Assembly (NCBI GenBank): GCA_009911195.1
Contig: QXWV01000145.1
Location: 1-34,841 of the forward strand
DNA: 34,841 nt
Direction: 5' to 3'
Source of the DNA: Lachnospiraceae bacterium
GTDB lineage: Bacteria > Bacillota > Clostridia > Lachnospirales > Lachnospiraceae
The number at the start of each line of letters is the position of its first letter. The stretch's first letter is position 1. The translations under genes were made by a program, and so were the position numbers. A model generated the notes under the pieces. It saw only the letters and a program-made list of their open reading frames with translations. It had not been told where the DNA came from and ran no database searches. Positions 1 to 9,523 of the stretch are shown here, in pieces.

Positions 1-75
1 TAGCAGATGCCCCATTTCCGCTAAAATACTGCGTTTGCCGAAAATGTTTACATCTACAGTTCACAACATATCACA
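1..75 (-). mobile_element. End of a second serine-recombinase-type element inserted in the helicase gene
   Basis: The helicase frame runs normally to QYLD and then meets foreign sequence that stops at position 54. The breakpoint is a GA dinucleotide (positions 77-76, minus strand) followed by TGTGATATGTTGTGA. The topB element also starts at a GA followed by TGTGCTATGCTGTCA, matching at about 12 of 15 positions. TGTAGATGT at 50-58 also occurs at the same distance from GA at the far end of the topB element. Only 75 bp are visible, with no gene in them. The inference is a relative of the topB element; its cargo and orientation are unknown. Confidence 0.65.
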
Positions 76-3000
76 TCATCAAGATACTGGCATTTGGCGA
101 ACATATCACTTGATTTCTGTGCCTCTGTCTGTGCAATGCCCGCCACATTACGCATTTTTGTGTATAAGAAAAGGTTTTTGTAAAAATGACTTTCATCTAC
201 AAAAAGCCTGTCAACGCCAAGCTGTTCAAAGGTTACTACGTTGTCTTTCCTCGATGTATCGTTCAGTTTTTCAAGCCTTGTCTGGAGCGATTTCCTTGTT
301 TTCTCCATCTGCTTAATGGTATAGCGCTCCCCGTTGTCGGCTTTTGCCTGCTCTATGGCAAGCTCGATTTCACCGATCTGACGCTCTATCATGGCTTCCT
401 GACGCTCGATTGACAGCGGGATTTTCTCAAACTGACTATGCCCAATAATGACCGCATCATAATCTCCCGTGGCTATTCTTGAACAGAATTTCTTCCGGTT
501 TGCAGGCTCAAAATCTTTCTTTGTTGCCGCAAGGATATTTGCACCGGGATAGAGCCGCAGGAAGTCGCTCGCCCACTGCTCCGTCAAATGGTTCGGCACT
601 ACAAACAGGCTTTTCTGGCATAATCCTAAACGCTTGCTTTCCATTGCCGCCGCTGTCATTTCAAAGGTCTTGCCCGCACCGACACAGTGCGCCAGCAGGG
701 TATTATCCCCATATAAAACGTGTGCGACTGCATTTTTCTGGTGGGGCTTTAGCTCAATATCCGGTGTCATGCCGGGAAATTTCAAATGCGCCCCGTCATA
801 TTCCCTCGGTCTTGTGGAATTGAACAGCTTATTGTACTTTGCCACCAGATCCTGCCGCCTGTCCGGGTCACGGAAAATCCAGTCCTTAAAAGCTTCCCTT
901 ATGGTATCCTGCTTCTGTGCTGCAAGGGTGGTTTCCTTTTTGTTTAAAACCCTCTTTTCCTTCCCGTCCTCCTCTATGGTGTCATATACCCGGCTGTCCT
1001 TTAAGTTCAGCGAATCCTCCAAAATCTGATAGGCGTTCCTGCGGCTTGTTCCGTAAGTCATGTTCACAAGGGTATTCCCGAAATCCGCATTTTTGCCCTT
1101 TACATTCCACTGCCCTGTCACATCCGAAAACTGTATGCCCATAACATTTTTATCAAACAGGTGCTGCGGCGTTTCAAAGGTGTCACGCATGAAATCCTCC
1201 AGATACTCCGGCTTTACCCATGTTGCGCCGATACGCACCTCGATCTCACTTGCGTCAAGCTCCTTTGGCTGTACCTGCGTGAGCGCCTGCACGTTCACGG
1301 CATATTCCGGGTGGTTCTCCGCATAGGTTTTTGCTGTTTCCAGTTTGTCACGGACGTTGCCGCTTAAATACTCGTCTGCGGTTTCCCACTTGTCCGTTAC
1401 GGGATTCTGGAAGATAACTCCTGTCAGTTCTTCTTTTATCGTGTCAGCATCTTTCCCGGACAGTTCCGCCATATAGTCAAGGTCAACCCTCGCCTTTTCC
1501 GACAGCGATACCGCAAGGGCTTCGGTTGCCGTGTCAACGCTTGTGACAACCTCTGCTTTCTTAATCGTGCGCTTTGTGAACATATCCGCCTTGCCGATAA
1601 ATTTCCCTTCCTCGTCCGTCTTTTCAAGGGAGCATAACAGACAATAGCTGCTGTCCTGGTTAAATGCCCGCTTGTTGGTCTGCGAATTGATAAACCCATA
1701 CTTTTTAGAAAAAGCATCATACAGCGAATTTAATTCTGCCTGCTTTTCTTTAATGACAGTATCCGGATATTCCTCTAACTGCACATTGATAAGCTCCTGC
1801 GTACAGTCCCTGATACCCACCATGCCTTTAATGCGTTCCAGCATGGAATCTTTCATATCCACAGGCTTCATTACGGAGTTTTCACGGTAATAAACCTTAT
1901 CGTCCACAAGCGTATAGCTGTAATTCTTCACATCCGGGTCTGCCGGAATGGTCTGGTCTGCTGCTTCACTGTCAAGCTCATCAAGCGCTGCTTCCTCAAT
2001 CTCACCGTCAATCCGGCTTATGGCTTCCCTTAGCTGCTCCGCAAAGGGTCTTGTGGTGTCGGGCTGGCAGGTGCTTTCCATGCCATAGGGACCGGAAACC
2101 ATTTCCATTTTACCCACGATCATCTCCGGGTGTCCGGCAAAATAGCTGTTCATGGCGATGCCGTTTTCATCTTCCGAAAGGTGTACCCAATCCGGCTCCA
2201 AGTCCATAACCCTGTCACGCTTCTTTAAAAATAAAATATCGGAAGTGACTTCCGTCCCTGCATTTTCCTTAAAAGCGGTATTCGGCAATCTGACCGCCCC
2301 TAAAAGCTCCGCCCTCTGTGCAAGGTATTTTCTTACTTCGGGGCTTTTCTTGTCCATTGTACCCTTGCTTGTCACAAAGGCAACCACGCCGCCCGGACGT
2401 ACTTTATCCAGAGTTTTTGCAAAAAAGTAATCGTGTATCAGGAAATTGTTCCTGTCATACTGCCTGTCTGCCACCTTATACTGACCGAAAGGCACGTTGC
2501 CTACCGCCACGTCAAAGAAATCATTCGGATAGTCTGTCTTTTCAAAGCCGGAGATTTTAATATCCGCTTTTGGATAGAGCTGTTTTGCAATCCGTCCGGT
2601 GATCCCGTCAAGCTCCACACCGTACAGCCTGCTCTCCTGCATCTTTTCCGGCAGCATACCAAAGAAATTCCCGATGCCCATTGCAGGCTCTAAGACATTC
2701 CCTTTTTCAAAGCCCATATTTTCTAAGGCTTCATAGATACTGCGGATAATGACGGGGCTTGTGTAGTGGGCATTTAAGGTACTCTCCCTTGCGGAAGCGT
2801 ATTCTGCATCAGACAGCAGGCTTTTCAGTTCCTGATATTCCCCCGCCCATGCACTTTTGCTTTCGTCAAACGCATCGGCAAGACCGCCCCACCCGACATA
2901 CTGTGATAAAATCTTCTGTTCCTCCGGTGTGGCAATGCGGTTTTCTTCCTCAATCTTCTCAAGGGTGCGGATTGCCTCTACATTTCTTTTAAATTTCTCT

Positions 3001-6000
3001 TTTGCACCGCCAATACCGAGGGCATCATCTGTGATATGGAAATTGGCGGCATTGGATTTATCAATCTTCGCTGCTTTCTCCGGCTCTGTATGTTCAGGTT
3101 CCCCAAAGTGCATTTTTTCTATGACAATATCATAGGGAAGCCCGTTTTTATCGCCCGGATATATCGTCGATTCCGTAGTTACTGGCGGCTCCGGCAAAGT
3201 ATTTTCTGTTTCCTGTGCTAACAGGCGTTCAAAATTCTCTTTACTCTCTGCCCTAAAGATCGGGTAAAGCAACTTCGGGTCACGGAGCTGCACTTCCATG
3301 TCGGAAATATTTTCAATAATAAACTCCGTTCCCTCAATAGTCACCGTATCGCCAATCTTGTAATCTGGTTTTTCCGGCTTTGGTTCAGTTTCTGACTTCT
3401 GGACATCATGTCCAGAAGTTCCAGGTTCCTGCCCCTGCACAAATATCTCCTTTACCTGTTCTGGCGTCAGCTCCCCGTTTTCCAGCTTCCCTAACAGCTC
3501 CTGGCACTGTTCCGGCGTTCCCACAAAAAGCACATCATGGGGAATTGCCTTTCCATTCCCCTCTTTCTCATAAACCTGTAAGAAAAATCGCTCATTGGCG
3601 CTCTCGCTGCGGGGATTGGCTTCCATCTGGTAAAAATATTCCGGCTCCTGCCCCCGGTGGTCAATATCGTTTCTGCGTTCCACCTCAATGGTATGCCACT
3701 GATCCACTTCTGCCGCATTCTCAAAATCAATGCCGTTCCTGTGGCAGTAATCGACCGCTTCATCGACCACATTAAATGTGGGCATATCTCCGTGGCTGTC
3801 ACGGTAACTCCGTATTTCCTCCCCTGTGCTTCCGTCCATTACGGAAATATAATAACTGTCAGCAGAGGCATCCGATGTGAGAGAAATGGCGTAATAAAAA
3901 TCTGGCTCTGCCCCGCCCTCAAATCGTGAAAACACCTCCGCTTCGTGGCGGTCAATATCCCGCATGGCTTCTATGTTTATGAAATCATCTTCTATTTCCG
4001 CCCTGTCCGGCTTATGGTCATACTCAAAGCGTGTATTTCCGTTTACCTCTGCATAGAAGAAATCACTGTCCTCTACGGAATTGCCAAGCACATATACATC
4101 ATCGCCGGACTTCCATTCATCTGTTTTTATGCACTCCTGCCCGTCAATAAAAATGGAATCACTGGACTTCTGGACATCATGTCCAGAAGTTTCCCCCTGT
4201 ATCTGCTCCCTTTTGTATGCGCTCTGTTCCTGCATAGACTGGACTACCATCTCATCATATCCAATCACATCAATCAGATCTGCATGAGTATCTATGTACT
4301 CCTGCGCCAGCTCACGGTTGAGGAAAAACCGGCTGTGTTCCGGATAAGGTATCAGAAGCCCGTCCTCTGCCGTTGTCACAAGGCGGTAACGCATACCCTC
4401 CCTGCCATCGGCATATTGATGGGTGTAAAAACCTATCGACGGTTCTGAAAAATCTTCTGATGATTCCAGCGCAACTGTGATTTTCTTCACTTCTTCCACA
4501 TTGCCAAACACTATGGCAGCGTAATGTTCCCCTGTTTCCTTAGCCCCGTCCAGTGTTTCCGATACAGAAATCGGGCTTGCATCCGTATTTTGAATGTCAT
4601 ACAGGGCATACCCCTCTGTTTCCCTGTCAATCCAGAGAAATTCCCCGTCAGGCAGCTTTGCGCTCCACTCCGTAGGCTGTCCGTCATCATCATCCATGTC
4701 ATGTACGATATGCCAGTCTAATTCCCCCTCGGAAGTATCTGGAATATCATTCTCTCCCGGCTCCAACGCCTGCTCTGCTTCTGCCTGTGCCGCAAGCTTT
4801 TTCTCGTGCTCGATATATCTTCTTGCCTGATTGATAAAGCCATTCAGTACAGCAGGGTGGGAAGCGGCAACAATATCCCGGCTTTCATACATTGCATAAG
4901 GTTCAATGGACTTTGCCCATTCCTTATTTTCCGGGGAAATCCTTTTCTCCTGCCTGCGGTGCATGACGGTATTTGCAAGCACATAGCTTACACGCTCTAT
5001 GCCGTATTCCTTTATGACACCCGCCGCTGTTCCCTTTGGCAGACGGTATCCGTCAAAGTTTTCTGCGATAGCCCTGTCAACGGCATCTTTGCAGGCAACC
5101 TTTGTGTCACGTTCTATCTTTGCCTGTGCCTTTTCAAGCTCTTTCTGCGCCTGTTCCTCTTTATATTCCGCATAGGCTTCTTTTCCTTCGGGGAATAAAT
5201 ATTTATCTTCCTGAATGAGTTTCCTGATACGCTTCTCCACAGCTTTCCACGGCAACAGCACATCGGCATAAGGTTTTGATAAATCTCCTTTTTTCAGACT
5301 GATACCTTTAGAATCATGATCCTCCCAGCTATGGTCAGCCCCGGCAAGCGCATGGGAGCTTCCGCCTGTTCCGTATTCCTTTTTCAAAAATGCTGCCGCT
5401 TCCTTGCTGTCATGCCCCTCCATAAAATAATCATAGATACGGAAAGAGCCGTGTTCAAAGCCGCTTCCCCTGCCAAGCCGGTGGTCAATCTCGTCCTGTG
5501 TAATAAAATCTTCTTTCTTCACTTCCACATGGTCAGATACCGGAAATGTTTTCTTCTGTAAGAGCAGGTTGTCAAGCTCTGCCCTGAGTTCCTCTTTTGG
5601 CATGACAGAACGGAAACGCAGTTTCTTTTCGCCGCTTTCAAGCTGTGCCATTGCTTTATCCATGCAGGAAGCGACCAGATCAATCCCCTCCGGCGATGAT
5701 AAAAGCTCCACCATTTTTGCGTGTGCATCCGAACGGTTCCCGACTTTTTCAAATATTTCCTCCGGCATTTCCCCCATGCCGTCATAGAAAAAATATGCGG
5801 TATAGGTAGCAATGCGGTCACGTTCCACCTCATCCACAAGATAGGCTTCGTTTGCGCCCATATAAGTGCCGTTTTCCACCTGTGAGCGTATCTGTGTTTC
5901 AATCTCCTGCCAGCTCATGGTAAACTTAGGATTTTCTATCGCTGATGTGCCATCCCCCGCTGTCATGCCCTGCCCGTCAAACCAGACGGCTATCTGTTTT

Positions 6001-8075
6001 CCCTCAAACTCAAAACCTTTCCCGGTAGTTTTGTATTCTTTTTTCAGAAACTCTGCCATTTCCTCCGGTGTCTTGCCCTGCTGGTACTTGGCATAAATAC
6101 GCTTGCGGCTGTTCTCCCTGCCGCCCCCGCTTCGCAGGATCGTGTCAAGCTGCTCTTTTGTAATTACTTCTTTTGTCGGTTCAGGGCTTGCTTTTTCTGC
6201 CGGGATAATGCCAGCTTCCGCCTCTTTCATGGCAATGCTGCCTACCTGCTCCGTGAACATGGAAAAGAGGTCAAGCTGCTGGTACATCCCGCTTGTGTCG
6301 ATCTGCTCCGCCTTTTCCCCCGGAAGCAGGTATACGCCGTCTTCGATATAGGAATTGACAAAGAAACGGGCATCCTCCCATGAAATCCTTGCTTCCGCTT
6401 CACGGGTAAGGTAATGCCCCTTCCACATGGTCAGACCGTCCTCGTCCGCACGATATCCCGCCCGCATCTCCCCGATGTCAAACTCCGTAAATTCTTCCAT
6501 GCGGAACGAATTTTTCAGGTACTCTGTCTGCATCCTTGTATCCTGCTCCATTGCAAAATATCCTGCAATCTCCGGTCTTTTATGGATAAGGAAATCATCA
6601 GAACACAAAATCCCTTTCTGTATCTCTACCGCTTTCTCTGCAAACTCCAGATTATCCAAAAAAGAGCCGGACAATGAATCTTCCCCGCTGGTGCGGTCAT
6701 TATCCGGCTTTCCTGTTTCCTTATTCTGTTGTAATCCGCTGCTTAAAGGCTGTAAACCAGCTCCGTCAGTACGCTTTCCTCCGCCGAGTGCCTGATTGCG
6801 TTCATCTTCGCCACCCATTTCATCTGATCGGACGCTTTCAGCGCTTCGTCCACTCCCTCTGCTTCCGCCATCTGCTCCATCAGGAAGTCCATCCTCTCCT
6901 CTGCCTGTTTCTGTATCTCCAGACAGTGTGCTTTCAGTTCTCCCGTCAGCAGAAGCCCGCTGTAAATCCCCCTCCGGTGTTCCTTCAGATAATTCCTGTG
7001 CATCAGCCCGTACTTGGTCAGCGGCTCCTCCGGCTCGCTGTCCGGTATCAGGTTGGGTATCAGATAATCCCCGTTCTTCTCGTATGTCAGTTCCATGTGC
7101 AATGCCCTCCGTTTCTATATTTTTAACAGCCTGTTCCCCTGTCACATATATTGGTATATCCGTTCTTGTCTGCAAAACGCTTTCACGCTTTAAAGCATTA
7201 TAGCGTGGCTCTGGTGTATTTGCAAGCACTTTTTGGGGATTTTTTTCTATATTGTCAATCTGTACCCCGCTTGCCTTTTCTTTTGCCTTATTTCGGGCAA
7301 TCTGGCGGTCATAAGCCGCAACCGTTTTCCCGATTTCCATGAGAACGGGCTTGCACATATCCGTGGTGGCATTGCCGATCACGGATAATGCCTTTGTGGT
7401 GTTAAACTCACTGATATAATCAAAATTCAGCTCGTCTTTCCACAAGTCCATGTCAGCGCCGCACCGGGATAAAAGGGTGTATGCGATGCTTGCGGAAAGC
7501 GTTTCCCTAAGCCGCAGCCCCACATTCAGATCGTCAAATTCCTCTAAGAAGCTGCCCTCCTTTGCATAGGACATATCCTGCATCAGTTCCCCGTAATAAT
7601 CTTCCGCAATCCTCCCTGCAATCTCCATGAGCCTGCTTTCAAAGGAATTGTATTTATCGGTTGCACCGTATGTTTTTTCAAGCTGTGCAAGCACAGCGTC
7701 CTTGTGTTCCTCCCTGATCTCCCACAGGAACGGGTCTTTCCCCAGCCTTCTTGATTTATGTACGTCCGAAACGTCAAAAACATATTTCAGCCTTGGGCGC
7801 TCGCTCTCCCGGTCAAAAAGCGCAATCCCCTTTGCCCCACGGTTTACCCAGCAGAACATTTTTTCATTCCATGTTTCCATCGTGGCGCAGGCGCTCGCAT
7901 CCGGTCTTTGTGCGTAGATGAGCATCTGGTCATCAAACGGATACCGGTACAGCCTTGCGGCAGTAGTCAGGTACTTCGCCCACTCCTCCCCGTTTTTTGA
8001 CACCTGCCTTGCAGTTTCCCCCGCAAGCAGGGAGATTTCATGGTATTTCTTTGAAACAAGATATTGTTCAGCCAT
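54..8075 (-). CDS. Giant adenine-methylase/SNF2-type helicase, 3' end cut off by insertion
   Basis: About 2673 residues remain. ATG at 8075 is chosen over an upstream GTG because AAGGAGGGT sits at proper spacing. The N-terminal half is a string of charged, repeated modules (for example FLKKEY units around residues 690 and 940) typical of large polyvalent proteins of mobile elements. A Rossmann methylase core follows, with LEPAMGIGNFFG near residue 1796 and GNVPFG near 1857, in place of the usual NPPY/F motif IV. Then comes an SF2 helicase lobe with AHCVGAGKTFEM near 2462 and VDESH near 2625. The frame ends abnormally (DDVICCEL) at a GA breakpoint near position 76, so the second helicase lobe is missing. 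Two linkers contain the TSGHDVQKS palindromic repeat. In the family the protein is carried by Tn1549-like ICEs and is probably protective or involved in DNA processing; its precise role is unproven. Confidence 0.9.
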   Translation of the reverse strand: MAEQYLVSKKYHEISLLAGETARQVSKNGEEWAKYLTTAARLYRYPFDDQMLIYAQRPDASACATMETWNEKMFCWVNRGAKGIALFDRESERPRLKYVFDVSDVHKSRRLGKDPFLWEIREEHKDAVLAQLEKTYGATDKYNSFESRLMEIAGRIAEDYYGELMQDMSYAKEGSFLEEFDDLNVGLRLRETLSASIAYTLLSRCGADMDLWKDELNFDYISEFNTTKALSVIGNATTDMCKPVLMEIGKTVAAYDRQIARNKAKEKASGVQIDNIEKNPQKVLANTPEPRYNALKRESVLQTRTDIPIYVTGEQAVKNIETEGIAHGTDIREERGLSDTQPDTGQRAGGAADQVRADAQELSEGTPEGDLQRASADGRTESTLSGDTETGRGEDGLPDGADGGSRGSGRSAESVRSDEMGGEDERNQALGGGKRTDGAGLQPLSSGLQQNKETGKPDNDRTSGEDSLSGSFLDNLEFAEKAVEIQKGILCSDDFLIHKRPEIAGYFAMEQDTRMQTEYLKNSFRMEEFTEFDIGEMRAGYRADEDGLTMWKGHYLTREAEARISWEDARFFVNSYIEDGVYLLPGEKAEQIDTSGMYQQLDLFSMFTEQVGSIAMKEAEAGIIPAEKASPEPTKEVITKEQLDTILRSGGGRENSRKRIYAKYQQGKTPEEMAEFLKKEYKTTGKGFEFEGKQIAVWFDGQGMTAGDGTSAIENPKFTMSWQEIETQIRSQVENGTYMGANEAYLVDEVERDRIATYTAYFFYDGMGEMPEEIFEKVGNRSDAHAKMVELLSSPEGIDLVASCMDKAMAQLESGEKKLRFRSVMPKEELRAELDNLLLQKKTFPVSDHVEVKKEDFITQDEIDHRLGRGSGFEHGSFRIYDYFMEGHDSKEAAAFLKKEYGTGGSSHALAGADHSWEDHDSKGISLKKGDLSKPYADVLLPWKAVEKRIRKLIQEDKYLFPEGKEAYAEYKEEQAQKELEKAQAKIERDTKVACKDAVDRAIAENFDGYRLPKGTAAGVIKEYGIERVSYVLANTVMHRRQEKRISPENKEWAKSIEPYAMYESRDIVAASHPAVLNGFINQARRYIEHEKKLAAQAEAEQALEPGENDIPDTSEGELDWHIVHDMDDDDGQPTEWSAKLPDGEFLWIDRETEGYALYDIQNTDASPISVSETLDGAKETGEHYAAIVFGNVEEVKKITVALESSEDFSEPSIGFYTHQYADGREGMRYRLVTTAEDGLLIPYPEHSRFFLNRELAQEYIDTHADLIDVIGYDEMVVQSMQEQSAYKREQIQGETSGHDVQKSSDSIFIDGQECIKTDEWKSGDDVYVLGNSVEDSDFFYAEVNGNTRFEYDHKPDRAEIEDDFINIEAMRDIDRHEAEVFSRFEGGAEPDFYYAISLTSDASADSYYISVMDGSTGEEIRSYRDSHGDMPTFNVVDEAVDYCHRNGIDFENAAEVDQWHTIEVERRNDIDHRGQEPEYFYQMEANPRSESANERFFLQVYEKEGNGKAIPHDVLFVGTPEQCQELLGKLENGELTPEQVKEIFVQGQEPGTSGHDVQKSETEPKPEKPDYKIGDTVTIEGTEFIIENISDMEVQLRDPKLLYPIFRAESKENFERLLAQETENTLPEPPVTTESTIYPGDKNGLPYDIVIEKMHFGEPEHTEPEKAAKIDKSNAANFHITDDALGIGGAKEKFKRNVEAIRTLEKIEEENRIATPEEQKILSQYVGWGGLADAFDESKSAWAGEYQELKSLLSDAEYASARESTLNAHYTSPVIIRSIYEALENMGFEKGNVLEPAMGIGNFFGMLPEKMQESRLYGVELDGITGRIAKQLYPKADIKISGFEKTDYPNDFFDVAVGNVPFGQYKVADRQYDRNNFLIHDYFFAKTLDKVRPGGVVAFVTSKGTMDKKSPEVRKYLAQRAELLGAVRLPNTAFKENAGTEVTSDILFLKKRDRVMDLEPDWVHLSEDENGIAMNSYFAGHPEMIVGKMEMVSGPYGMESTCQPDTTRPFAEQLREAISRIDGEIEEAALDELDSEAADQTIPADPDVKNYSYTLVDDKVYYRENSVMKPVDMKDSMLERIKGMVGIRDCTQELINVQLEEYPDTVIKEKQAELNSLYDAFSKKYGFINSQTNKRAFNQDSSYCLLCSLEKTDEEGKFIGKADMFTKRTIKKAEVVTSVDTATEALAVSLSEKARVDLDYMAELSGKDADTIKEELTGVIFQNPVTDKWETADEYLSGNVRDKLETAKTYAENHPEYAVNVQALTQVQPKELDASEIEVRIGATWVKPEYLEDFMRDTFETPQHLFDKNVMGIQFSDVTGQWNVKGKNADFGNTLVNMTYGTSRRNAYQILEDSLNLKDSRVYDTIEEDGKEKRVLNKKETTLAAQKQDTIREAFKDWIFRDPDRRQDLVAKYNKLFNSTRPREYDGAHLKFPGMTPDIELKPHQKNAVAHVLYGDNTLLAHCVGAGKTFEMTAAAMESKRLGLCQKSLFVVPNHLTEQWASDFLRLYPGANILAATKKDFEPANRKKFCSRIATGDYDAVIIGHSQFEKIPLSIERQEAMIERQIGEIELAIEQAKADNGERYTIKQMEKTRKSLQTRLEKLNDTSRKDNVVTFEQLGVDRLFVDESHFYKNLFLYTKMRNVAGIAQTEAQKSSDMFAKCQYLDDVICCEL
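3395..3419. repeat. 25-bp perfect palindrome, coding copy 1
   Basis: The arms ACTTCTGGACAT and ATGTCCAGAAGT surround a single central base. The repeat lies inside the helicase-methylase gene and is read on the minus strand as TSGHDVQK between EPG and SETEPK, in a charged linker. Other copies are at 4166-4190 and 33021-33045, with degenerate ones near 24789-24813 and 24852-24876. Confidence 0.9.
4166..4190. repeat. 25-bp perfect palindrome, coding copy 2
   Basis: It is identical to the copy at 3395-3419 and lies in the same gene. It is read in the same frame as TSGHDVQK between QGE and SSDS. The identity stops sharply at the arm ends on both sides, so this is a discrete unit and not part of a longer protein repeat. 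Confidence 0.9.
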
Positions 8076-8086
8076 CCGCACCCTCC

Positions 8087-8434
8087 TTAATCATAAAACC
8101 CGTTTTCCTCAATGCCTTTTTCCAGAATGGACGCTACCAGCGTATCCAGCTCCACGCCGTTTATCTCGCTGACAACAATCAGCTTTGCAAGGGTATTCTT
8201 TTCCACCGGGACCGTATAGCGTTCCTGATCCGGACACAGCTCACGCACACAGACGCCAAGCGCATCTGCAATCTGGCAGAGTGTGCTTATGTCTGCTTCC
8301 CGGATACCTGCCAGAATATCCAGCAGTGTATTCTCACGGACTCCGGAAAGCGCCGCCAAACCCGGTATGCCCATATCCATATCTTTCATCACATTTAAAA
8401 TCTTATCGCCTGTGCTTAAAATTTCCATTCCCAT
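8087..8434 (-). CDS. XRE-family helix-turn-helix protein
   Basis: The product is 115 residues. Residues about 10-65 have a Cro/XRE fold pattern: GIPGLAALSGVRENTLLDIL as the HTH and DISTLCQIADALGV as the following helix. The C-terminal part (VEKNTLAKLIVVSEINGVELDTLVASIL) is helical. ATG at 8434 has AGGAGGG upstream. The gene begins 12 bp after the stop of the upstream gene and ends 11 bp before the methylase-helicase start, so the three are probably cotranscribed. It is a likely DNA-binding regulator of the ICE; the target is not visible. Confidence 0.8.
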   Translation of the reverse strand: MGMEILSTGDKILNVMKDMDMGIPGLAALSGVRENTLLDILAGIREADISTLCQIADALGVCVRELCPDQERYTVPVEKNTLAKLIVVSEINGVELDTLVASILEKGIEENGFYD

Positions 8435-8446
8435 TGCCAGTCCCTC

Positions 8447-8734
8447 CTATTCTGCCCTGTTCCCGAAAGAAAAGGCTGTATTTTCTTTCGCTTTTGTGGC
8501 TGTAAACTTCGCTTTCACTTCTGCCACCTTAGACTCCAGAACCGAGAACATTGCTTCCACCTGTTCCGGCGTATAGTCGTAAGCCGACCTGTTGGCAAGG
8601 TTCTCTATCCTGCCGATGGCATCAATCGCCTTGTTCATGCGGTACTCCCCAAGACGGATAAATTTCTCCGCTTTCGTTTCTTCTGCCTTTTCTGCAGGTA
8701 CGTTTACTGTTGCATTTTCCATAATTTCACCCAT
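8447..8734 (-). CDS. Small conserved ICE protein, function unknown
   Basis: This is a 95-residue acidic, helical protein with no membrane segment. A repeat-free helical core (IRLGEYRMNKAIDAIGRIENL, then YTPEQVEAMFSVLESKVAEVKAKF) suggests a helical hairpin. ATG at 8734 has GGAGG nine bases upstream. A second in-frame ATG at 8722 lacks such a site. It sits between topB and the XRE gene, a position commonly held by a short protein in Tn1549-like elements. I do not recognise a characterised function. Confidence 0.75.
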   Translation of the reverse strand: MGEIMENATVNVPAEKAEETKAEKFIRLGEYRMNKAIDAIGRIENLANRSAYDYTPEQVEAMFSVLESKVAEVKAKFTATKAKENTAFSFGNRAE

Positions 8735-8766
8735 ATCTCAAATCCTCCATTTTTTATAAATTTTAA

Positions 8767-8792
8767 GGGCATACAGATTTTTCCGTATGCCC
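8767..8792 (-). terminator. Hairpin after topB, possible weak terminator
   Basis: GGGCATAC pairs with GTATGCCC across a 10-base loop. On the minus strand TTAAAATTT follows. It lies between the topB stop and the next gene. The T-tract is weak, so it may attenuate more than terminate. Confidence 0.5.
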
Positions 8793-8813
8793 CGCATCAA
8801 AAATCAGTTTCTG

Positions 8814-9492
8814 TTATTTTTTCTTTTTGGGAAATTCCAGCTTTAGCTTATACTGAAAACCTTTGATCTCCTTCCCGTCTTTGGTATAGGAATAATCCTC
8901 CACACCCTCCGGGATAAGGTAGGCATCATAGCTGCCTTTCTTCCCTTTCAAGCCTTTTACGAGGGTCTTTTTCCCTTCCAGCATACTTTTTACCTGGCTG
9001 TCGGTAAGCGCTGCCCCCATTGCCCGTGATACATTCATGCCGCACTTATTTTTACAGTAAGCGCCGAATTTCCCTTTTACCACATCGCCGCCGCACTTCG
9101 GGCATTTTCCGAGAGATTCCTGATTACTGCCTCCGAACATGGATTTCTGTTCATCGCTGACACTGCGGTAGGTCTGCACAAGCCTGTTTACCATATCTTC
9201 TATGCCGCCCATAAACTCCTGCATGGAATACTCGCCCTTTGACACAAGGGTGAGTGCATTTTCCCAGTCAGCGGTAAGTTTCGGCGATTTCACCACATCA
9301 GGAAGTACGGCGATGAGCTTCACACCGTCCTCCGTGGGTATCATCTGTTTTTTCTCCCGCTTCACAAAACCGTCCTTTACTAACTTTTCAATTACGTCTG
9401 CCCTTGTTGCAGGTGTGCCAAGCCCCTTGCGCTCTGCGTCTGCCCCAATATCCTCTGATCCGGCTCGCTCCATTGCGGATAATAATAAATCT
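8814..9492 (-). CDS. topB: DNA topoisomerase III, C-terminal fragment
   Basis: This is the 3' portion of the topoisomerase gene whose 5' portion is at 18243-19660. It reads EDLLLSAMERAGSEDIG and contains GLGTPATRADVIEKL, typical of type IA enzymes. A zinc-ribbon-like stretch follows (CPKCGGDVVKGKFGAYCKNKCG) and then a lysine-rich tail. The true boundary is the GA at 9493-9494. The first local ATG (MERAG, 9473) is internal and has no ribosome site, so the fragment is probably not expressed on its own. Joined to the 5' part it gives 2097 nt, exactly 699 codons including the stop. Confidence 0.92.
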
Positions 9493-9520
9493 TCTGATAA
9501 ACGTTATCAAGTGTAGATGT
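9488..9520 (-). other. att: Junction of topB and the nested element, distal
   Basis: On the minus strand the element ends ACTTGATAACGTTTATCA, then GA, then topB AGATTTATTA. TGATAA and TTATCA form a short palindrome at the end. TGTAGATGT (9512-9520, plus strand) begins after 17 bp, the same spacing as in the second element at 50-58. Confidence 0.85.
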
Positions 9521-9523
9521 GGA

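Noticed and set aside
3395-4190. Palindromes considered as transcription terminators
   Set aside because: They lie inside a continuous coding region and lack a following T-run.
6743-7102. A 119-residue minus-strand frame inside the giant gene
   Set aside because: It is an out-of-frame reading of a low-complexity linker in the giant protein; no recognisable family or ribosome site.
35-8000. Many plus-strand open frames opposite the helicase-methylase gene
   Set aside because: They are shadows of one continuous 2673-codon minus-strand frame with clear domains. None has a ribosome site with a recognisable product.
9490-9505. Start of the topB C-terminal fragment as an independent gene at MERAG (9473)
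   Set aside because: No ribosome site precedes it and the homology extends upstream to the GA breakpoint, so it is a fragment.
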